In this document: positions 40,231 through 51,551 of the stretch, one piece after another
How the letters are laid out: every line of letters begins with the position of its first letter
Numbering within the stretch: the stretch's first letter is position 1
Source of the DNA: an uncultured Vibrio sp.
GTDB lineage: Bacteria > Pseudomonadota > Gammaproteobacteria > Enterobacterales > Vibrionaceae
DNA length: 64,000 nucleotides
Direction of reading: 5' to 3'
NCBI RefSeq assembly: GCF_963675395.1
Contig: NZ_OY776223.1
Location: 1,364,001-1,428,000 of the forward strand
Position numbers and translations under genes: made by a program
The notes under the pieces: generated by a model
Told to the model about the DNA's origin: nothing
The model's database searches: none
What the model saw: only the letters and a program-made list of their open reading frames with translations

Positions 40231-41493
40231 TTAAAACTCTTTTTGTATCCAATTACGCAATTTACCGAAAAAGCCAGTAACAGATGAGCGTTTAGGTTCA
40301 TTGTAATCGCTATCGTCGCTGGACTGCATGTCTCTCGCGTAATGAAGTAATCCAACTGCCGTAGAATGGTACGGCTCTTTTACATAGTCAGTTAACCCGC
40401 TGACTTCGAGCGGTTTACCGACCCTCACTTGGTTACGGAATACGCGTTCCGCACATTCTACCACCCCGTCCATTTGCGCTGCGCCGCCGGTCAGTACTAC
40501 ACCAGCTGCCAGATGGTGCTTAATGCCCTCTGCGCGTAATTTTGCCTGAACGGTATCAATAGTTTGGTTAACCAGTCCCATAAGCTCAGAGTAGCGTGGC
40601 TCTATCACTTCTGACAATGTTTGACGTTGCAGACTACGTGAAGGTCGACCACCTACGCTTGGGACGTTAACCGTGTCATCCTTACTGACCAGTTCACTTA
40701 AAGCACAGCCATATTTTACTTTTATTTCTTCAGCATCGCTTACTGGCGTACCAAAAGCAAAAGCAATATCGCTTGTTACCGCATTTCCCGCGTATGAAAA
40801 TACTTCTGTGTGACGTAGCGCACCACCCGTCCAGATTGCAACATCCATCGTACCGGCGCCAATATCGACCACACAAACTCCAAGCTCTCTTTCATCCTCG
40901 GTAATTACTGCATTACTTGCAGCAAGCCCAGAAAATACCAGTTGCTCTACCTTAAGGCCGCAACGTTCTACCGCCTTAATGATATTACGCGCCATGTCAT
41001 TGTGGCACGTGATAAGATGGACACTTACTTCCATTCTTACCCCAGAGAGACCAAGCGGGTTTTTAATACCTTCCTGGTAATCGATGGTAAACTCTTGTGG
41101 AATCACATGAAGGATTCGCTGTTCATCACCGATTTTAATTGATTTTGCAGTATGGATAGCTCTGTCCATATCCTCTTGAGAAACTTCCTCATCAGATATC
41201 GTACCCATACCTTTTTCGATTCGGCTTGCGATATGCTTACCAGACAACGAAATGAATACTCGGCTGATTTGGCACTCGGCCATTAACTCAGCTTGATCAA
41301 TTGCGCGTTGTACTGATTTTACAACCGACTCCAAGTCATTCACGCCACCTTTGTCCATGCCGCGCGAAGGGCTACTACCCGCACCAATTATATTAATTTG
41401 GCCATCTGGTAAAATTTCGCCCACTAGAGCTGATACGGTTGCAGTGCCTATATCAAGACCAACAATAATGTTGTCGTCTGCGGCCTTAGTCAT
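40231..41493 (-). CDS. ftsA: Cell division protein FtsA
   Basis: Actin-like ATPase that tethers FtsZ to the inner membrane. The 420 residues start MTKAADDNIIVGLDIGTATVSALVG, a phosphate-1 motif, with VCVVDIGAGTMDVAIWTGG near 204 (phosphate 2) and AAGVVLTGGAAQMDGV near 336 (adenosine motif). The C-terminus GFFGKLRNWIQKEF is the membrane-targeting amphipathic helix. Its start overlaps the end of ftsQ by 8 bp, so the two are translationally coupled. Confidence 0.98.
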   Translation of the reverse strand: MTKAADDNIIVGLDIGTATVSALVGEILPDGQINIIGAGSSPSRGMDKGGVNDLESVVKSVQRAIDQAELMAECQISRVFISLSGKHIASRIEKGMGTISDEEVSQEDMDRAIHTAKSIKIGDEQRILHVIPQEFTIDYQEGIKNPLGLSGVRMEVSVHLITCHNDMARNIIKAVERCGLKVEQLVFSGLAASNAVITEDERELGVCVVDIGAGTMDVAIWTGGALRHTEVFSYAGNAVTSDIAFAFGTPVSDAEEIKVKYGCALSELVSKDDTVNVPSVGGRPSRSLQRQTLSEVIEPRYSELMGLVNQTIDTVQAKLRAEGIKHHLAAGVVLTGGAAQMDGVVECAERVFRNQVRVGKPLEVSGLTDYVKEPYHSTAVGLLHYARDMQSSDDSDYNEPKRSSVTGFFGKLRNWIQKEF

Positions 41494-42268
41494 CTGTACT
41501 CTCTTCTAACTCTTCTTCAGGAAACCAACCGACTGCAGCTCCTGTATCGTACCTGAGATCGATATAACTGATTCTTTGCGTGTCACTACCAAGCTTGTTA
41601 TAGAGTGAGAAAAAACGCTCTATACGCTCAAGAAGAGACTCTTTACCGAGCTCTAATCGAATACCGTTTTCAAGGATGATTTGCCAAGCTCGTCGCTCAT
41701 TTAAAACCAGAGACGATATCGCTAAACCTAGTTGCTGAAACTTAGGACTCAAATCACGGTAGGTTTGTAAAACCTCAGGTCCGCTATCTTTAGGTCCATA
41801 CAGCTTAACTTTATCTTCCTTTACCAGACCAACATCCCCGTCGAATACCAAGCCGTTTTTATCCAACAACTCGTTGCCATTCCAAATGGCTTCAGGATGA
41901 TGCTCTGTCAAAAAAACTTTTACTGTATCTGGCCATTGCTTTCGAATTGCTGCATGAGCAACCCATGGCAAGGCTTCAACACTTTGCTGTAATACATCGA
42001 TGTCTTGCGACATAAACGTACCGATGTGATCGATTCTGCTAAATGCAGTTTGAACATCATCAGCTTTGATATACTCCAACTCTCCTTGGAGCACTATTTT
42101 GGATAGAGGAAGCCTTTGGTCATCCCACATCCAACTGATCGCCGAGTACAAAACAGAACTAATTAAAGTCAAAACTACGACGAAAAATAGCGCACCTAAG
42201 ATTTTCTTTTTGCGACCACGATTATTATTCGTGTTTCGTCGCTCTTCATTTAGTGCAATATTCAACAA
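41486..42268 (-). CDS. ftsQ: Cell division protein FtsQ
   Basis: Bitopic inner-membrane protein of the FtsQBL complex. The 260 residues have a basic cytoplasmic tail (RRNTNNNRGRKKK), one membrane helix (about 25-46, ILGALFFVVVLTLISSVLY), a POTRA domain beginning at LSKIVLQGELEYIKADDVQ, and a beta domain ending ISYIDLRYDTGAAVGWFP. The gene starts 192 bp after murC; in E. coli ddlB lies between them but here there is only a promoter-bearing gap. Confidence 0.95.
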   Translation of the reverse strand: MLNIALNEERRNTNNNRGRKKKILGALFFVVVLTLISSVLYSAISWMWDDQRLPLSKIVLQGELEYIKADDVQTAFSRIDHIGTFMSQDIDVLQQSVEALPWVAHAAIRKQWPDTVKVFLTEHHPEAIWNGNELLDKNGLVFDGDVGLVKEDKVKLYGPKDSGPEVLQTYRDLSPKFQQLGLAISSLVLNERRAWQIILENGIRLELGKESLLERIERFFSLYNKLGSDTQRISYIDLRYDTGAAVGWFPEEELEESTDD

Positions 42269-42349
42269 CGTCTACGTTTCCTGACCTTTGTCGCGTACCT
42301 TTGATCATGTTAGTAACACACGAACAAAAGTAATGACTTTAACCTTGAG

Positions 42350-42377
42350 ATTATACTGAGCTCTAATAAACTATCAA
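42350..42377 (-). promoter_or_regulatory. Probable ftsQAZ promoter
   Basis: On the minus strand TTGATA (42372-42377), 16-bp spacer, TATAAT (42350-42355): a strong sigma-70 match about 80 bp before the ftsQ start, in the murC-ftsQ gap. A 6-bp dyad CTATCA/TGATAG (42371-42387) overlaps the -35. Confidence 0.75.
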
Positions 42378-42460
42378 ACACTGATAGCAATAAATCACAA
42401 CGTTGTTGGCGCAAAATCGAGATCTAGGTCTTTATCTTACAGCTCACACCGAATTTCAGC

Positions 42461-43918
42461 TTATCCCATCATTTTATTAATATTTAGCTCAAGAGCTGCC
42501 AGCTGTTTAGCTACTTTACCAACATCACCAGCACCTTGCGTTAAAATTAGGTCTCCGTCTTGTATAACGTTAGCCAAAACTGACGGTAATTGCTCGATTT
42601 CTGGAACAAAAATTGGGTCTAGCTTACCTCTACTGCGAATTGTGCGACATAATGCGCGTCCATCAGCACCTGCAATTGGCTTTTCGCCCGCAGAATAGAC
42701 ATCCAACATAATCAGCACATCGACCTGCTCGAGGACATTAGCAAAATCATCATACAAATCACGGGTTCGACTGTAGCGGTGCGGTTGGAAAATCATTACC
42801 AAGCGTTTGTCTTGCCAGCCGCTGCGCGCTGCATTGATCGTTACGCCGACCTCCGTTGGGTGGTGACCGTAATCGTCCACCAGCATCGCATGGCCGTTGC
42901 CCGTATCAAATTCACCAAGGTGATCAAAGCGGCGTCCCGTTCCTTGCGTTCCCGCCATTGCTTTCAGGATCGCGTCATCTTCAATGTCATCTTCTGTTGC
43001 AACTGCGATTGCTGCTGATGCGTTGAGTGCATTATGACGACCCGGGATATTCAGAGTGATATCAAGATCGGCTCTGCCTTTGCGTACCACCGTAAATTTA
43101 CCTTGCTGACCTTCTTGGCGGTAATTTTCTATGCGCACATCCGCATCCTCAGAGAAACCGTAAGTGATCACTTGGCGACTGATACGTGGAATCAACTCGC
43201 GAACGACAGGATCATCAATACAAACAATCGCTTGGCCATAAAATGGAAGATTATGCAGAAAGTCGATGAAGGTTTGCTTCAGAGTTTCAAAGTCACCACC
43301 GTAAGTATCCATATGGTCGGCTTCGATGTTGGTAACAATACTCACCATTGGCTGAAGGTGCAGGAATGACGCATCGCTTTCATCGGCTTCAGCAATAAGA
43401 ATGCGGCTAGAGCCAAGACGTGCGTTGGTTCCCGCACTTTTCACTAAACCACCGTTAACAAACGTTGGATCAAGGCCCGCCTCTGAATAAATTTGCGTTA
43501 CAAGTGCCGTGGTTGTTGTTTTGCCATGGGTACCAGCCACAGCAATGCCATGACGAAAACGCATCAACTCGGCCAGCATCTCTGCGCGACGAACAATTGG
43601 AATACGTAACTCACGAGCCGCCATCACTTCTGGGTTTTCTTCGTTAATCGCGGTTGAAACAACAACTACACTGGCCTTTTCAACATTGCTTGCTTGGTGA
43701 CCGATAAATACGGTCGCGCCTTTTGATACTAAACGCTCTGTCACAGGATTCTCTGATAGATCAGAACCTGTGATTTGGTAGCCTTCATTCAACAGCACTT
43801 CAGCAATGCCGCTCATCCCTGCACCACCTATACCGATGAAGTGGATGGATTTTACGCGACGCATCTCTGGAACCATGGCGCGAATCTGAGCTAAGTCTTG
43901 TGTATGTTCGATAGTCAT
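42461..43918 (-). CDS. murC: UDP-N-acetylmuramate--L-alanine ligase
   Basis: Adds L-Ala to UDP-MurNAc, the first amino acid of the peptidoglycan stem. The 485 residues have the dinucleotide-like [18 protein letters not shown] near 24, the ATP loop [14 protein letters not shown] near 122, and [17 protein letters not shown] near 172, with [14 protein letters not shown] near 340 and [10 protein letters not shown] chose ATG 43918 ([20 protein letters not shown]) on remembered Vibrio homologues; an ATG at 43942 overlaps the murG stop (TAATG) and would add eight residues by coupling, and the choice is not certain. Confidence 0.96.
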   Translation of the reverse strand: MTIEHTQDLAQIRAMVPEMRRVKSIHFIGIGGAGMSGIAEVLLNEGYQITGSDLSENPVTERLVSKGATVFIGHQASNVEKASVVVVSTAINEENPEVMAARELRIPIVRRAEMLAELMRFRHGIAVAGTHGKTTTTALVTQIYSEAGLDPTFVNGGLVKSAGTNARLGSSRILIAEADESDASFLHLQPMVSIVTNIEADHMDTYGGDFETLKQTFIDFLHNLPFYGQAIVCIDDPVVRELIPRISRQVITYGFSEDADVRIENYRQEGQQGKFTVVRKGRADLDITLNIPGRHNALNASAAIAVATEDDIEDDAILKAMAGTQGTGRRFDHLGEFDTGNGHAMLVDDYGHHPTEVGVTINAARSGWQDKRLVMIFQPHRYSRTRDLYDDFANVLEQVDVLIMLDVYSAGEKPIAGADGRALCRTIRSRGKLDPIFVPEIEQLPSVLANVIQDGDLILTQGAGDVGKVAKQLAALELNINKMMG

Positions 43919-43941
43919 CTGTTTCAATTCTCGATAATTCA

Positions 43942-45009
43942 TTAACGCTTTTCAGTCAAAGCGACGATGGCTTGTGCGACAGTTTTGTCAGCATCCAATT
44001 TAGCGGCACTACGTGCATGCTGGGCCATCTCAAGTAAAACTTTGCGATCTAATTGTTGTATTTGCTGGGTAAGTGACTCAACCGTTAACTCTGGCTGCTC
44101 AATCATTTTCGCCGCACCGCATTCGACTAAGTGATCCGCATTCAGAGCCTGTTGGCGATCTTTATGCATAAATGGGACGAAAATAGCGCCCACACCAGCG
44201 GCTGAAACTTCAGATACTGTCAGCGCCCCAGAACGACACACTAACAGGTCTGCCCATGCATACGCTTCCGCCACATCATCAATAAATTCGGTCACTTCAG
44301 CATTAACTACCTTGTGTTTCTGATAAGCGGCTTGCACCTCTTGTGCTGAGCCTTTACCCGCCTGATGACGAATACAGTACTCTTCACCTAACTTTGCCAT
44401 CACTGGAGGTAAAGTTTGGTTAAGAATACGCGCGCCTTGGCTACCACCCATTACCAAAATCCGAATCGGTCCTTGGCGGCCTTGCATACGAAGAGCAGGT
44501 TCAGCCAGTTGAGTCACATCTTCACGTACAGGATTACCGACAACCTCAGCCTTAGGAAAAGCACCAGGAAAAGCCTGAAATACTTTTTTGGCAATTTTAG
44601 ATAACCACTGATTGGTGAGGCCAGCGACTGCATTTTGTTCATGCAGTACCACCGGAATGCCACTTAACCAAGCCGCAATGCCACCAGGACCACTCACGTA
44701 TCCACCCATACCCAAAACCGCATCCGGCTGCCACTGTTTCATGTGAGTACGTGCTTGCATAATGGCATTGATAATTTGGAATGGCGCTGCCAGAAGACGC
44801 TTAACGCCCTGACCTCGCAAGCCTTTCACTTTGATGAAGTCGATTTCAATACCATGCTTTGGTACTAAATCGGCTTCCATTCGATCCGCGGTACCTAACC
44901 AGCGAATCTGCCAACCTTGCTCTTGCAATTGCTTAGCAACAGCAAGACCTGGAAATACGTGACCGCCAGTACCACCAGCCATCACCATCAAACGTTTAGT
45001 TTTCTTCAT
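43942..45009 (-). CDS. murG: UDP-GlcNAc transferase to lipid I (makes lipid II)
   Basis: Peripheral inner-membrane GT28 glycosyltransferase that turns lipid I into lipid II. The 355 residues contain [21 protein letters not shown] near 8, the second glycine-rich loop [11 protein letters not shown] near 101, HEQNAVAG near 124, the third loop [12 protein letters not shown] near 188, and the nucleotide-binding [22 protein letters not shown] near 260. Its start overlaps ftsW by 14 bp. Confidence 0.98.
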   Translation of the reverse strand: MKKTKRLMVMAGGTGGHVFPGLAVAKQLQEQGWQIRWLGTADRMEADLVPKHGIEIDFIKVKGLRGQGVKRLLAAPFQIINAIMQARTHMKQWQPDAVLGMGGYVSGPGGIAAWLSGIPVVLHEQNAVAGLTNQWLSKIAKKVFQAFPGAFPKAEVVGNPVREDVTQLAEPALRMQGRQGPIRILVMGGSQGARILNQTLPPVMAKLGEEYCIRHQAGKGSAQEVQAAYQKHKVVNAEVTEFIDDVAEAYAWADLLVCRSGALTVSEVSAAGVGAIFVPFMHKDRQQALNADHLVECGAAKMIEQPELTVESLTQQIQQLDRKVLLEMAQHARSAAKLDADKTVAQAIVALTEKR

Positions 45010-46210
45010 TAGTTTGTTGTTCTGATTGTTGTTGCTCGCGTTTCAAGCGGCATTCGTGATCGATGCGCAGCAATATGGATACTGCAACGGACATAATAAT
45101 CAGACTGGAACCACCATAACTGATTAGCGGAAGGGTCAAACCTTTGGTTGGTACGATACCGGCGGCAGCGCCGACGTTAACCAGTGTCTGGAACGCAAAC
45201 CAAATGCCAATACCGAATGCGAGGTAGCCGCCAAAAATTTCGCCGTCTTCAAAGGCGCGCTTACCAATATAAACGGCTTTCAGTACCAGACTAAATATCA
45301 ACATCAGCACCAGCACGACGCCGACAAAACCAAGTTCTTCGGCCAATACGGCAAACACGAAGTCAGTGTGCGCTTCTGGTAGGTATTCGAGTTTCTGAAT
45401 GGAGTTACCAAGCCCTTGGCCAAACCATTCACCGCGACCAAACGCCATCAAAGATTGCGTCAGCTGATAGCCACTGCCGAATGGGTCTTCCCAAGGGTCA
45501 AGAAAAGATGTGACACGGCGCATACGGTAAGGCTCGACCAGAATCAAACCGACCACAGCACCAATACCAGCGACCATCAGTGCGAGAAACTGGGTTAACT
45601 TTGCGCCCGCAATAAACAGCATGCCGAATAAGGTCACCAACATTACCACAACCGTTCCCAAATCTGGCTGTCCCAACAATAGTACGGCAAAAAATGCAAA
45701 CACCATGATTGGTTTCATAAAACCACCAAAGAAAGTTTGGCGCACTTCGTCTTGCTTACGGACTAAATAGCCGGACATAAAGATAAACAGGGACAGTTTT
45801 GCGACCTCGGCTGGCTGCAAGTTAAACAGCCCCAAAGGGATCCATCGCGACGCACCATTTACAGACTTACCCGCAAGCAACACGATGATGAGCAGCGTAA
45901 AAGAGAGCCAAAGCAAATAGTGACTACGCTTGAACCACTCTTCCAAAGGCACTTGGAGAATCACCGCGGATGTGATCAACGCCAGTACAAGAAACGTCGC
46001 GTGACGGAACATAAAGTGGAAAGGCTGATCAGTCAGTCGTGAGCTGATAGGAAAAGAAGCCGACGTTACCATGATCAATCCCGTCAACATCAACCCCAAC
46101 GCAATCCACACCAACTGGCGATCAAATAGCGCTTCTGGTGCAGGCTGCCTGAGCCAATTACTGATGTTGTGTTTAACGTTACCTAAACCCACGAAACGAG
46201 TGACCTTCAA
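44996..46210 (-). CDS. ftsW: Septal peptidoglycan polymerase FtsW
   Basis: SEDS-family glycosyltransferase that polymerises lipid II at the septum with FtsI. The 404 residues have about ten membrane helices starting near residue 30 ([20 protein letters not shown]). Signature segments: [21 protein letters not shown] near 120-140, [37 protein letters not shown] near 250-270, [19 protein letters not shown] and [11 protein letters not shown] near 360-370. A hydrophilic, Gln/Glu-rich tail ends the protein. Confidence 0.98.
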   Translation of the reverse strand: MKVTRFVGLGNVKHNISNWLRQPAPEALFDRQLVWIALGLMLTGLIMVTSASFPISSRLTDQPFHFMFRHATFLVLALITSAVILQVPLEEWFKRSHYLLWLSFTLLIIVLLAGKSVNGASRWIPLGLFNLQPAEVAKLSLFIFMSGYLVRKQDEVRQTFFGGFMKPIMVFAFFAVLLLGQPDLGTVVVMLVTLFGMLFIAGAKLTQFLALMVAGIGAVVGLILVEPYRMRRVTSFLDPWEDPFGSGYQLTQSLMAFGRGEWFGQGLGNSIQKLEYLPEAHTDFVFAVLAEELGFVGVVLVLMLIFSLVLKAVYIGKRAFEDGEIFGGYLAFGIGIWFAFQTLVNVGAAAGIVPTKGLTLPLISYGGSSLIIMSVAVSILLRIDHECRLKREQQQSEQQTNEEN

Positions 46211-46213
46211 TTA

Positions 46214-47527
46214 TTATGCGTATTTTTTAGCAAGTGCGGCGAATGCATCACCTCTTGCCATAAAGTTGTCGAATTGATCAAAGCTAGCACATGCAGGAGA
46301 CAGCATCACCATATCACCCGCTTTTAACTGTGAAGATATCTGCTGAATCACATCTTCCATCGTATTGAAACGAATCGCAGATGGATGCAATGGTAAGAAC
46401 TCATCACCATCCACGCCAAAACAACACAGCTGCAAATTGAGCGTCGCGAAAACCGGCTCTAATGGGGTGAAATCGGCGCCTTTACCAACGCCACCAACCA
46501 GTAGATACAACTTACCAGCCAGCTCCAAACCCGATAGTGCCGCCATCGTGCTCGCAATATTGGTCGCCTTAGAGTCATTCACCCATTTAACACCTTGATT
46601 ATCTTTAACAACCTGGCAACGGTGTGTCAGTCCAGTGTAATTTTTAAGTGCATTCAATGTGTTGAGATAATCGATGCCTACCGCTTTGAGCAGTGCCAAC
46701 ACCACTAGACCATTGGACAAATTATGCTTGCCGACCAGCTTAAGTTCGTCGCTAGCAATGACGCGTTGGCCGTGGTCAAGTAACCAGGTTTTCTCACCAT
46801 CGGCTTCTAAACCAAATGCCTGTTCGTCATCACCAAAGGTAACCACTGGCATATCATGGTCAGGCAAGGTTTCCTGATCATCTCGATTTACAACCGCAAG
46901 CTCGGCATGATTGAAAATACGTAATTTTGCGCTTCGGTAGTCGGCCATACTTTCATAGCGATCCATATGATCTTCTGAAAGATTCAGAAACGCTGCCGCT
47001 TTTAACTTGAGGCTAGACGTGGTTTCTAACTGGAAACTAGACAGCTCCAGCACATATAAGTCAGCCTCTTGTTCGAGTAGATCGAGCGCAGGAACGCCAA
47101 TGTTACCGCCAACACCAACATTTAAACCCGCCGCTTTTGCCATTACGCCAGTTAAATCCGTGACTGTACTTTTACCATTTGATCCGGTAATCGCAACGAC
47201 GGGCTTAGTGACTGCCCAGGCAAACAGTTCAATATCACCGACAACAGGGGTCCCTTGGCCTAGCACGGACTGAATTTCAGGCGTCGCAAGCGCGATACCA
47301 GGGTTGGTCACGACCAGATCGGCCTCTGCAAGCCACTCTGTATTCCAGCCACCGCTGTGCAGTTCAACCCCTTCAGGAAGGCGATCTGCTCCTGGAGGGT
47401 TAGCTCGAGTATCAATGACTTTAACCACCAGTTGTGGCTGATTTTTTCTTAGGTGTTTAACGACAGAGAGCCCGGTAATACCGAGCCCTACGACGACAAC
47501 ATTATGTATGTTTTGCCAACGTTCCAT
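46214..47527 (-). CDS. murD: UDP-N-acetylmuramoyl-L-alanine--D-glutamate ligase
   Basis: Adds D-Glu to the growing peptidoglycan stem. The 437 residues begin [26 protein letters not shown], have the ATP loop [18 protein letters not shown] near 110, [14 protein letters not shown] near 180, and the C-terminal ligase segment [17 protein letters not shown] near 310 and [12 protein letters not shown]. Only 3 bp separate it from ftsW and 38 bp from mraY, all on the same strand. Confidence 0.98.
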   Translation of the reverse strand: MERWQNIHNVVVVGLGITGLSVVKHLRKNQPQLVVKVIDTRANPPGADRLPEGVELHSGGWNTEWLAEADLVVTNPGIALATPEIQSVLGQGTPVVGDIELFAWAVTKPVVAITGSNGKSTVTDLTGVMAKAAGLNVGVGGNIGVPALDLLEQEADLYVLELSSFQLETTSSLKLKAAAFLNLSEDHMDRYESMADYRSAKLRIFNHAELAVVNRDDQETLPDHDMPVVTFGDDEQAFGLEADGEKTWLLDHGQRVIASDELKLVGKHNLSNGLVVLALLKAVGIDYLNTLNALKNYTGLTHRCQVVKDNQGVKWVNDSKATNIASTMAALSGLELAGKLYLLVGGVGKGADFTPLEPVFATLNLQLCCFGVDGDEFLPLHPSAIRFNTMEDVIQQISSQLKAGDMVMLSPACASFDQFDNFMARGDAFAALAKKYA

Positions 47528-47565
47528 ATTTGTTCACACTGTAACTCTTGTCTGAATAGGCGCGA

Positions 47566-48648
47566 TTAACGCACCTTCAGTGTTGCTAGACCAATCAGAA
47601 CAAGAACAATAGAAATAATCCAGAAACGCACGATAACACGAGGCTCTGGCCAACCTTTAAGTTCATAGTGGTGATGGATAGGTGCCATGCGGAAAATACG
47701 CTGACCACGTAGTTTGTAAGAACCCACCTGAAGAATAACCGACAGGGTTTCCATCACAAATACACCACCCATGATAACCAGTACAAATTCCTGACGAACC
47801 AATACTGCGATGGTACCTAGCGCACCGCCCAAAGCAAGCGAGCCTACATCGCCCATGAATACTTGCGCTGGGTAAGTGTTGAACCACAAAAAGCCAAGAC
47901 CAGCACCGACAATCGCCGTACACACTACCACAAGCTCAGAAGCATGAGGCAGGTAAGGGATGTGCAGGTATTCAGAGAAGTTAACGTTACCTGTCGCCCA
48001 AGAAATAACTGCAAAGCCTGCGGCTACCAGAACCGTTGGCATAATCGCCAAGCCATCCAGACCATCAGTCAGGTTTACCGCGTTACTCGTACCGACAATC
48101 ACAAAATAAGTGAAGATAATGTATAACATGCCCATTTGCGGCATGACATCTTTAAAGAATGGCACCACAAGTTGAGTTGCAGCCGTATCTTTGCCGTAAG
48201 CGTAAAGCGCGAACGCCACTACAAATGCAATTAACGACTGCCAAAAGTATTTCCAGCGCGCGATCAAACCATCGGTATTCTTACGCACTACTTTACGATA
48301 ATCGTCGACAAAGCCGACTGCGCCATAGCCAAGAAGTACCGCAAGAACGGCCCAAACATAAGGGTTTGATAAATCAGCCCAAAGCAGAATAGTGATAGAA
48401 ATCGCAGCCAAAATCATGATACCGCCCATGGTCGGCGTACCACGTTTGCTAAAGTGAGATTCAGGGCCTTCATTACGTACTACCTGACCGATTTGCAGCA
48501 TTTGCAAACGCTTGATCATGATAGGTCCCATCCAAAGAGACAGACCTAGGGCAGTTAATACACTTAAGATTGCTCGAAAAGACAGGTATTCAAACAAGCG
48601 AAAAAAAGAGAAGTATGGCTGTAGCAGCTCGGCAAGCCAGATAATCAT
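47566..48648 (-). CDS. mraY: Phospho-N-acetylmuramoyl-pentapeptide transferase
   Basis: Integral membrane enzyme that transfers phospho-MurNAc-pentapeptide to undecaprenyl phosphate (lipid I). The 360 residues match the E. coli length, with about ten helices. Seen: [16 protein letters not shown] near 69, [20 protein letters not shown] near 109-128, [16 protein letters not shown] near 189 (catalytic Asp region), [23 protein letters not shown] near 254-276, and [22 protein letters not shown] near 321-342. Its ATG overlaps the murF stop by one base (TAATG). Confidence 0.98.
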   Translation of the reverse strand: MIIWLAELLQPYFSFFRLFEYLSFRAILSVLTALGLSLWMGPIMIKRLQMLQIGQVVRNEGPESHFSKRGTPTMGGIMILAAISITILLWADLSNPYVWAVLAVLLGYGAVGFVDDYRKVVRKNTDGLIARWKYFWQSLIAFVVAFALYAYGKDTAATQLVVPFFKDVMPQMGMLYIIFTYFVIVGTSNAVNLTDGLDGLAIMPTVLVAAGFAVISWATGNVNFSEYLHIPYLPHASELVVVCTAIVGAGLGFLWFNTYPAQVFMGDVGSLALGGALGTIAVLVRQEFVLVIMGGVFVMETLSVILQVGSYKLRGQRIFRMAPIHHHYELKGWPEPRVIVRFWIISIVLVLIGLATLKVR

Positions 48649-50012
48649 TAAAAATACTCCTTCAAAGCAGCAGCGACTTCAAACATACGAGCACCGTTCG
48701 ATCCTTTAACCAATATGGTGTGGTTTTCAGAAACGGTTTGGTCTAGATGCTGCTTGATGTAGTCAATCATATCTTGATGTGTCTCAAAATGGCTGCCATC
48801 GCATAGGTCACTGATCACCTTTGCGTCCGCGCCATAAGTGAGAACGTGTTCAAATTTTTGTGGGGCAGCATGTTCCCCGACTTGACGATGAAGTGCAAGA
48901 CTTTCCTCGCCCAATTCCGCCATATTGCCTAAAATCAGCCAGCGCTGACCTTGGAAAGCACCTAAAAGGTCAACCGCGGCCTTCATTGCGGGAACGCTGG
49001 CATTGTAGCTGTCATCGATCAATTTGATGGATTGACTCAGTTGCTCAACGTCCACTCGGCCTTTCACTTTACTCAGGTGCAATAAGCCAGATTGAATTTC
49101 GTCGATCGTTGCGCCCATTTGTAGCGCAATGATTGCAGCCGCTATCGCATTCGCAACATTGTGTTGACCAATAATACCCAGAGATAGTTCAATTTCTTGT
49201 TCATCTTCTGCGAGGTGCAGAGTAAAACTAGCTTTACCTTCTTCATTCAGTTTTATATTGGACGCATAGAAATCAGCTTGAGTGTTACTTTGTGAAAAAG
49301 TGATCACCGCCTTATCGACAAGAGCAGGTTGCCATAACGCATCACCATGACAGTCCAAATTAACAATGGCTATTCCACCAACTGACAAGCCTTGGTAGAT
49401 TTCTCCTTTCGCTTGCTTAACGCCTTCAATTGAGCCAAAACCTTCAAGGTGAGCGGCAGCAACATTGTTGACCAAAGCTATATCTGGTTTCACCAATTGC
49501 GTGGTATAGGCAATTTCACCGATATGGTTTGCGCCCAACTCAATGACGGCATAGTCATCGTCTGCTTGCGAACGTAATAGCGTTAATGGCACACCAATGT
49601 CGTTGTTAAAGTTGCCTGCCGTAAACAGCACCTGCCCTTTCAACTGTAAAATGCTCGCGACCATTTCTTTTACTGTGGTTTTGCCACAACTGCCTGTAAT
49701 AGCAACAGTAGGAGTCTGGCAAGATTGATGAACCCAAGCTGCGATTTCACCCAATGCAATTTTGCTGTCAGCGACCACCAATTGTGGGACATTCACATCG
49801 AGACGTTTTTGCACCAGCAAAGCTCCCGCTCCAGCATCCACCGCCTGCTGACAGAAATCATGCGCATCAAATCGTTCCCCCACTAATGCAACAAACAGGG
49901 AGCCACTATCAATGGTTCTGGTATCGGTTGAAACCACAGCGATAACGGTATCTTCACCGATCAATTCACCATGTGTAATTTCAGCAAGTTGAGACAAAGT
50001 TACTTTAATCAT
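48648..50012 (-). CDS. murF: UDP-MurNAc-tripeptide--D-Ala-D-Ala ligase
   Basis: Joins D-Ala-D-Ala to UDP-MurNAc-tripeptide. The 454 residues have [24 protein letters not shown] near 30-53, the ATP loop [19 protein letters not shown] near 105, [14 protein letters not shown] near 155, [20 protein letters not shown] near 325 and [13 protein letters not shown] near 355. It overlaps murE by four bases (ATGA). The usual GTNGKTT loop reads GSCGKTT, which is common in MurF. Because no ddl gene is in this cluster, its D-Ala-D-Ala substrate must come from a ligase encoded elsewhere. Confidence 0.97.
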   Translation of the reverse strand: MIKVTLSQLAEITHGELIGEDTVIAVVSTDTRTIDSGSLFVALVGERFDAHDFCQQAVDAGAGALLVQKRLDVNVPQLVVADSKIALGEIAAWVHQSCQTPTVAITGSCGKTTVKEMVASILQLKGQVLFTAGNFNNDIGVPLTLLRSQADDDYAVIELGANHIGEIAYTTQLVKPDIALVNNVAAAHLEGFGSIEGVKQAKGEIYQGLSVGGIAIVNLDCHGDALWQPALVDKAVITFSQSNTQADFYASNIKLNEEGKASFTLHLAEDEQEIELSLGIIGQHNVANAIAAAIIALQMGATIDEIQSGLLHLSKVKGRVDVEQLSQSIKLIDDSYNASVPAMKAAVDLLGAFQGQRWLILGNMAELGEESLALHRQVGEHAAPQKFEHVLTYGADAKVISDLCDGSHFETHQDMIDYIKQHLDQTVSENHTILVKGSNGARMFEVAAALKEYF

Positions 50013-51490
50013 GATGACAGTCCTAATAGCTGCATTGCAGATTCTCTATCGGAATAATGGATCGTCTCGCCGTTACGAATTTGATAATCTTCGTGGCCTT
50101 TACCTGCCAGCAAGATAATGTCTTGGGCTGACGCATTGTCGAGCGCATATGACAGAGCCTTGAAACGGTCATGCTGAACAATCGCCTCGGCCGGTTTCGA
50201 TAATCCAGCCAGCATATCTTGGACGATAAGTTCCGGGCTTTCACTACGTGGGTTATCGTCCGTTAACACAACTTTATCACCCAGACGTTCTGCGATTTCA
50301 GCCATCATAGGACGTTTGCCAGCATCACGATCTCCGCCACATCCGACGATCGCCCAAAGCTGACCTTCACAGTGAACTCGCAAAGCCTGCAACGCTTTTT
50401 CTAATGCATCTGGGGTGTGCGCGTAATCAACCACGACTTTCGCTCGGTTATCCGTCTGGAACAGTTCCATTCGGCCTAATACCGGCTGCAATTGATTCGC
50501 CGTCGCCAAAAGCGCTTGTTTGTCAAAACCTAAGCTTAGCAAAGTCGCAAACGCTAACATCAAATTCGCCGCGTTGAACTCCCCAATCAAAGGAGCATAT
50601 AAGGTGCCGCTGCCAAACATACCGTCAAAATCGATAGTGATACCAGATTCGGCATACGTGACGTTGCTGGCCCACAGTGTGTTGGTAAATTCAGTTGTCG
50701 GCACTAAAGAAACCGCAATCCGATTTGGAAGATCTTTAGCCCAAGCAGCACCGACTTCATCATCAACGTTAATGATGGCTTTTTCACACTGGTGCTGGGT
50801 AAAGAGGCTAAATTTAGCGCTCGCGTAATCTTCCATCGTGCCATGATAGTCGAGGTGATCACGGCTCAGATTGGTAAACACCCCAGCCGAAAATGACAGG
50901 GCTTTCACTCGTCCTTGCACTAAGCCATGAGAAGAGACTTCCAGCGCAGTGTACTTCGCGCCCTGCTCAGCTAGTGACGCGAGCGTATGTTGAATTTCTA
51001 CCGCATTGCCTGTGGTATTTGCCGCTTGTTGCAAATGATCTAAGAAACCATTACCTGTGGTCCCCATAACAGCCGCTTTAGAACCGATGAGTTCGATCCA
51101 CTGCGCAATCAGTTGGGTGATGGTAGTTTTGCCATTGGTTCCTGTAACACCAATAAGATCCATTGTTGGATAAGTATAAAGTTGACCAGCAATGTCAGAC
51201 AGGCAGTTATCCAAAGCATGCAAATAAATAACCGGAATGTTATCGACCAACTCTATGGTGCCATGCGTTTTATTCTCACACGCTTGTGCAATTACCGCAT
51301 TCGCTCCTTGTTGAATTGCTGACGGAATAAATTTCCGCCCATCCACCACGTGCCCGACAATCGCAACAAAGGTGGTTCCGGGTTGAACTCGTCGACTGTC
51401 GAGTTCCAGTTCAGAGACAAGAACGGACGCTAAACTTGGGCAATCAACCCAAGAGGACAGCAAGATGTCCATACTGATGGCTTTAGTCAT
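50009..51490 (-). CDS. murE: UDP-MurNAc-L-Ala-D-Glu--meso-DAP ligase
   Basis: Adds the third residue of the peptidoglycan stem. The 493 residues show [20 protein letters not shown] near 28-47, the ATP loop [18 protein letters not shown] near 115, [17 protein letters not shown] near 180, [17 protein letters not shown], and [17 protein letters not shown] near 415; the DNPR motif marks specificity for meso-diaminopimelate rather than lysine, fitting a Gram-negative. GGAGAAC precedes the ATG at 51490. It lies 61 bp after ftsI. Confidence 0.97.
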   Translation of the reverse strand: MTKAISMDILLSSWVDCPSLASVLVSELELDSRRVQPGTTFVAIVGHVVDGRKFIPSAIQQGANAVIAQACENKTHGTIELVDNIPVIYLHALDNCLSDIAGQLYTYPTMDLIGVTGTNGKTTITQLIAQWIELIGSKAAVMGTTGNGFLDHLQQAANTTGNAVEIQHTLASLAEQGAKYTALEVSSHGLVQGRVKALSFSAGVFTNLSRDHLDYHGTMEDYASAKFSLFTQHQCEKAIINVDDEVGAAWAKDLPNRIAVSLVPTTEFTNTLWASNVTYAESGITIDFDGMFGSGTLYAPLIGEFNAANLMLAFATLLSLGFDKQALLATANQLQPVLGRMELFQTDNRAKVVVDYAHTPDALEKALQALRVHCEGQLWAIVGCGGDRDAGKRPMMAEIAERLGDKVVLTDDNPRSESPELIVQDMLAGLSKPAEAIVQHDRFKALSYALDNASAQDIILLAGKGHEDYQIRNGETIHYSDRESAMQLLGLSS

Positions 51491-51551
51491 ATTTGTTCTC
51501 CGAGCTTTGGCTCAGGTTTACTCAAGTTGTTTGCTAGCAAGCTAACCATGC

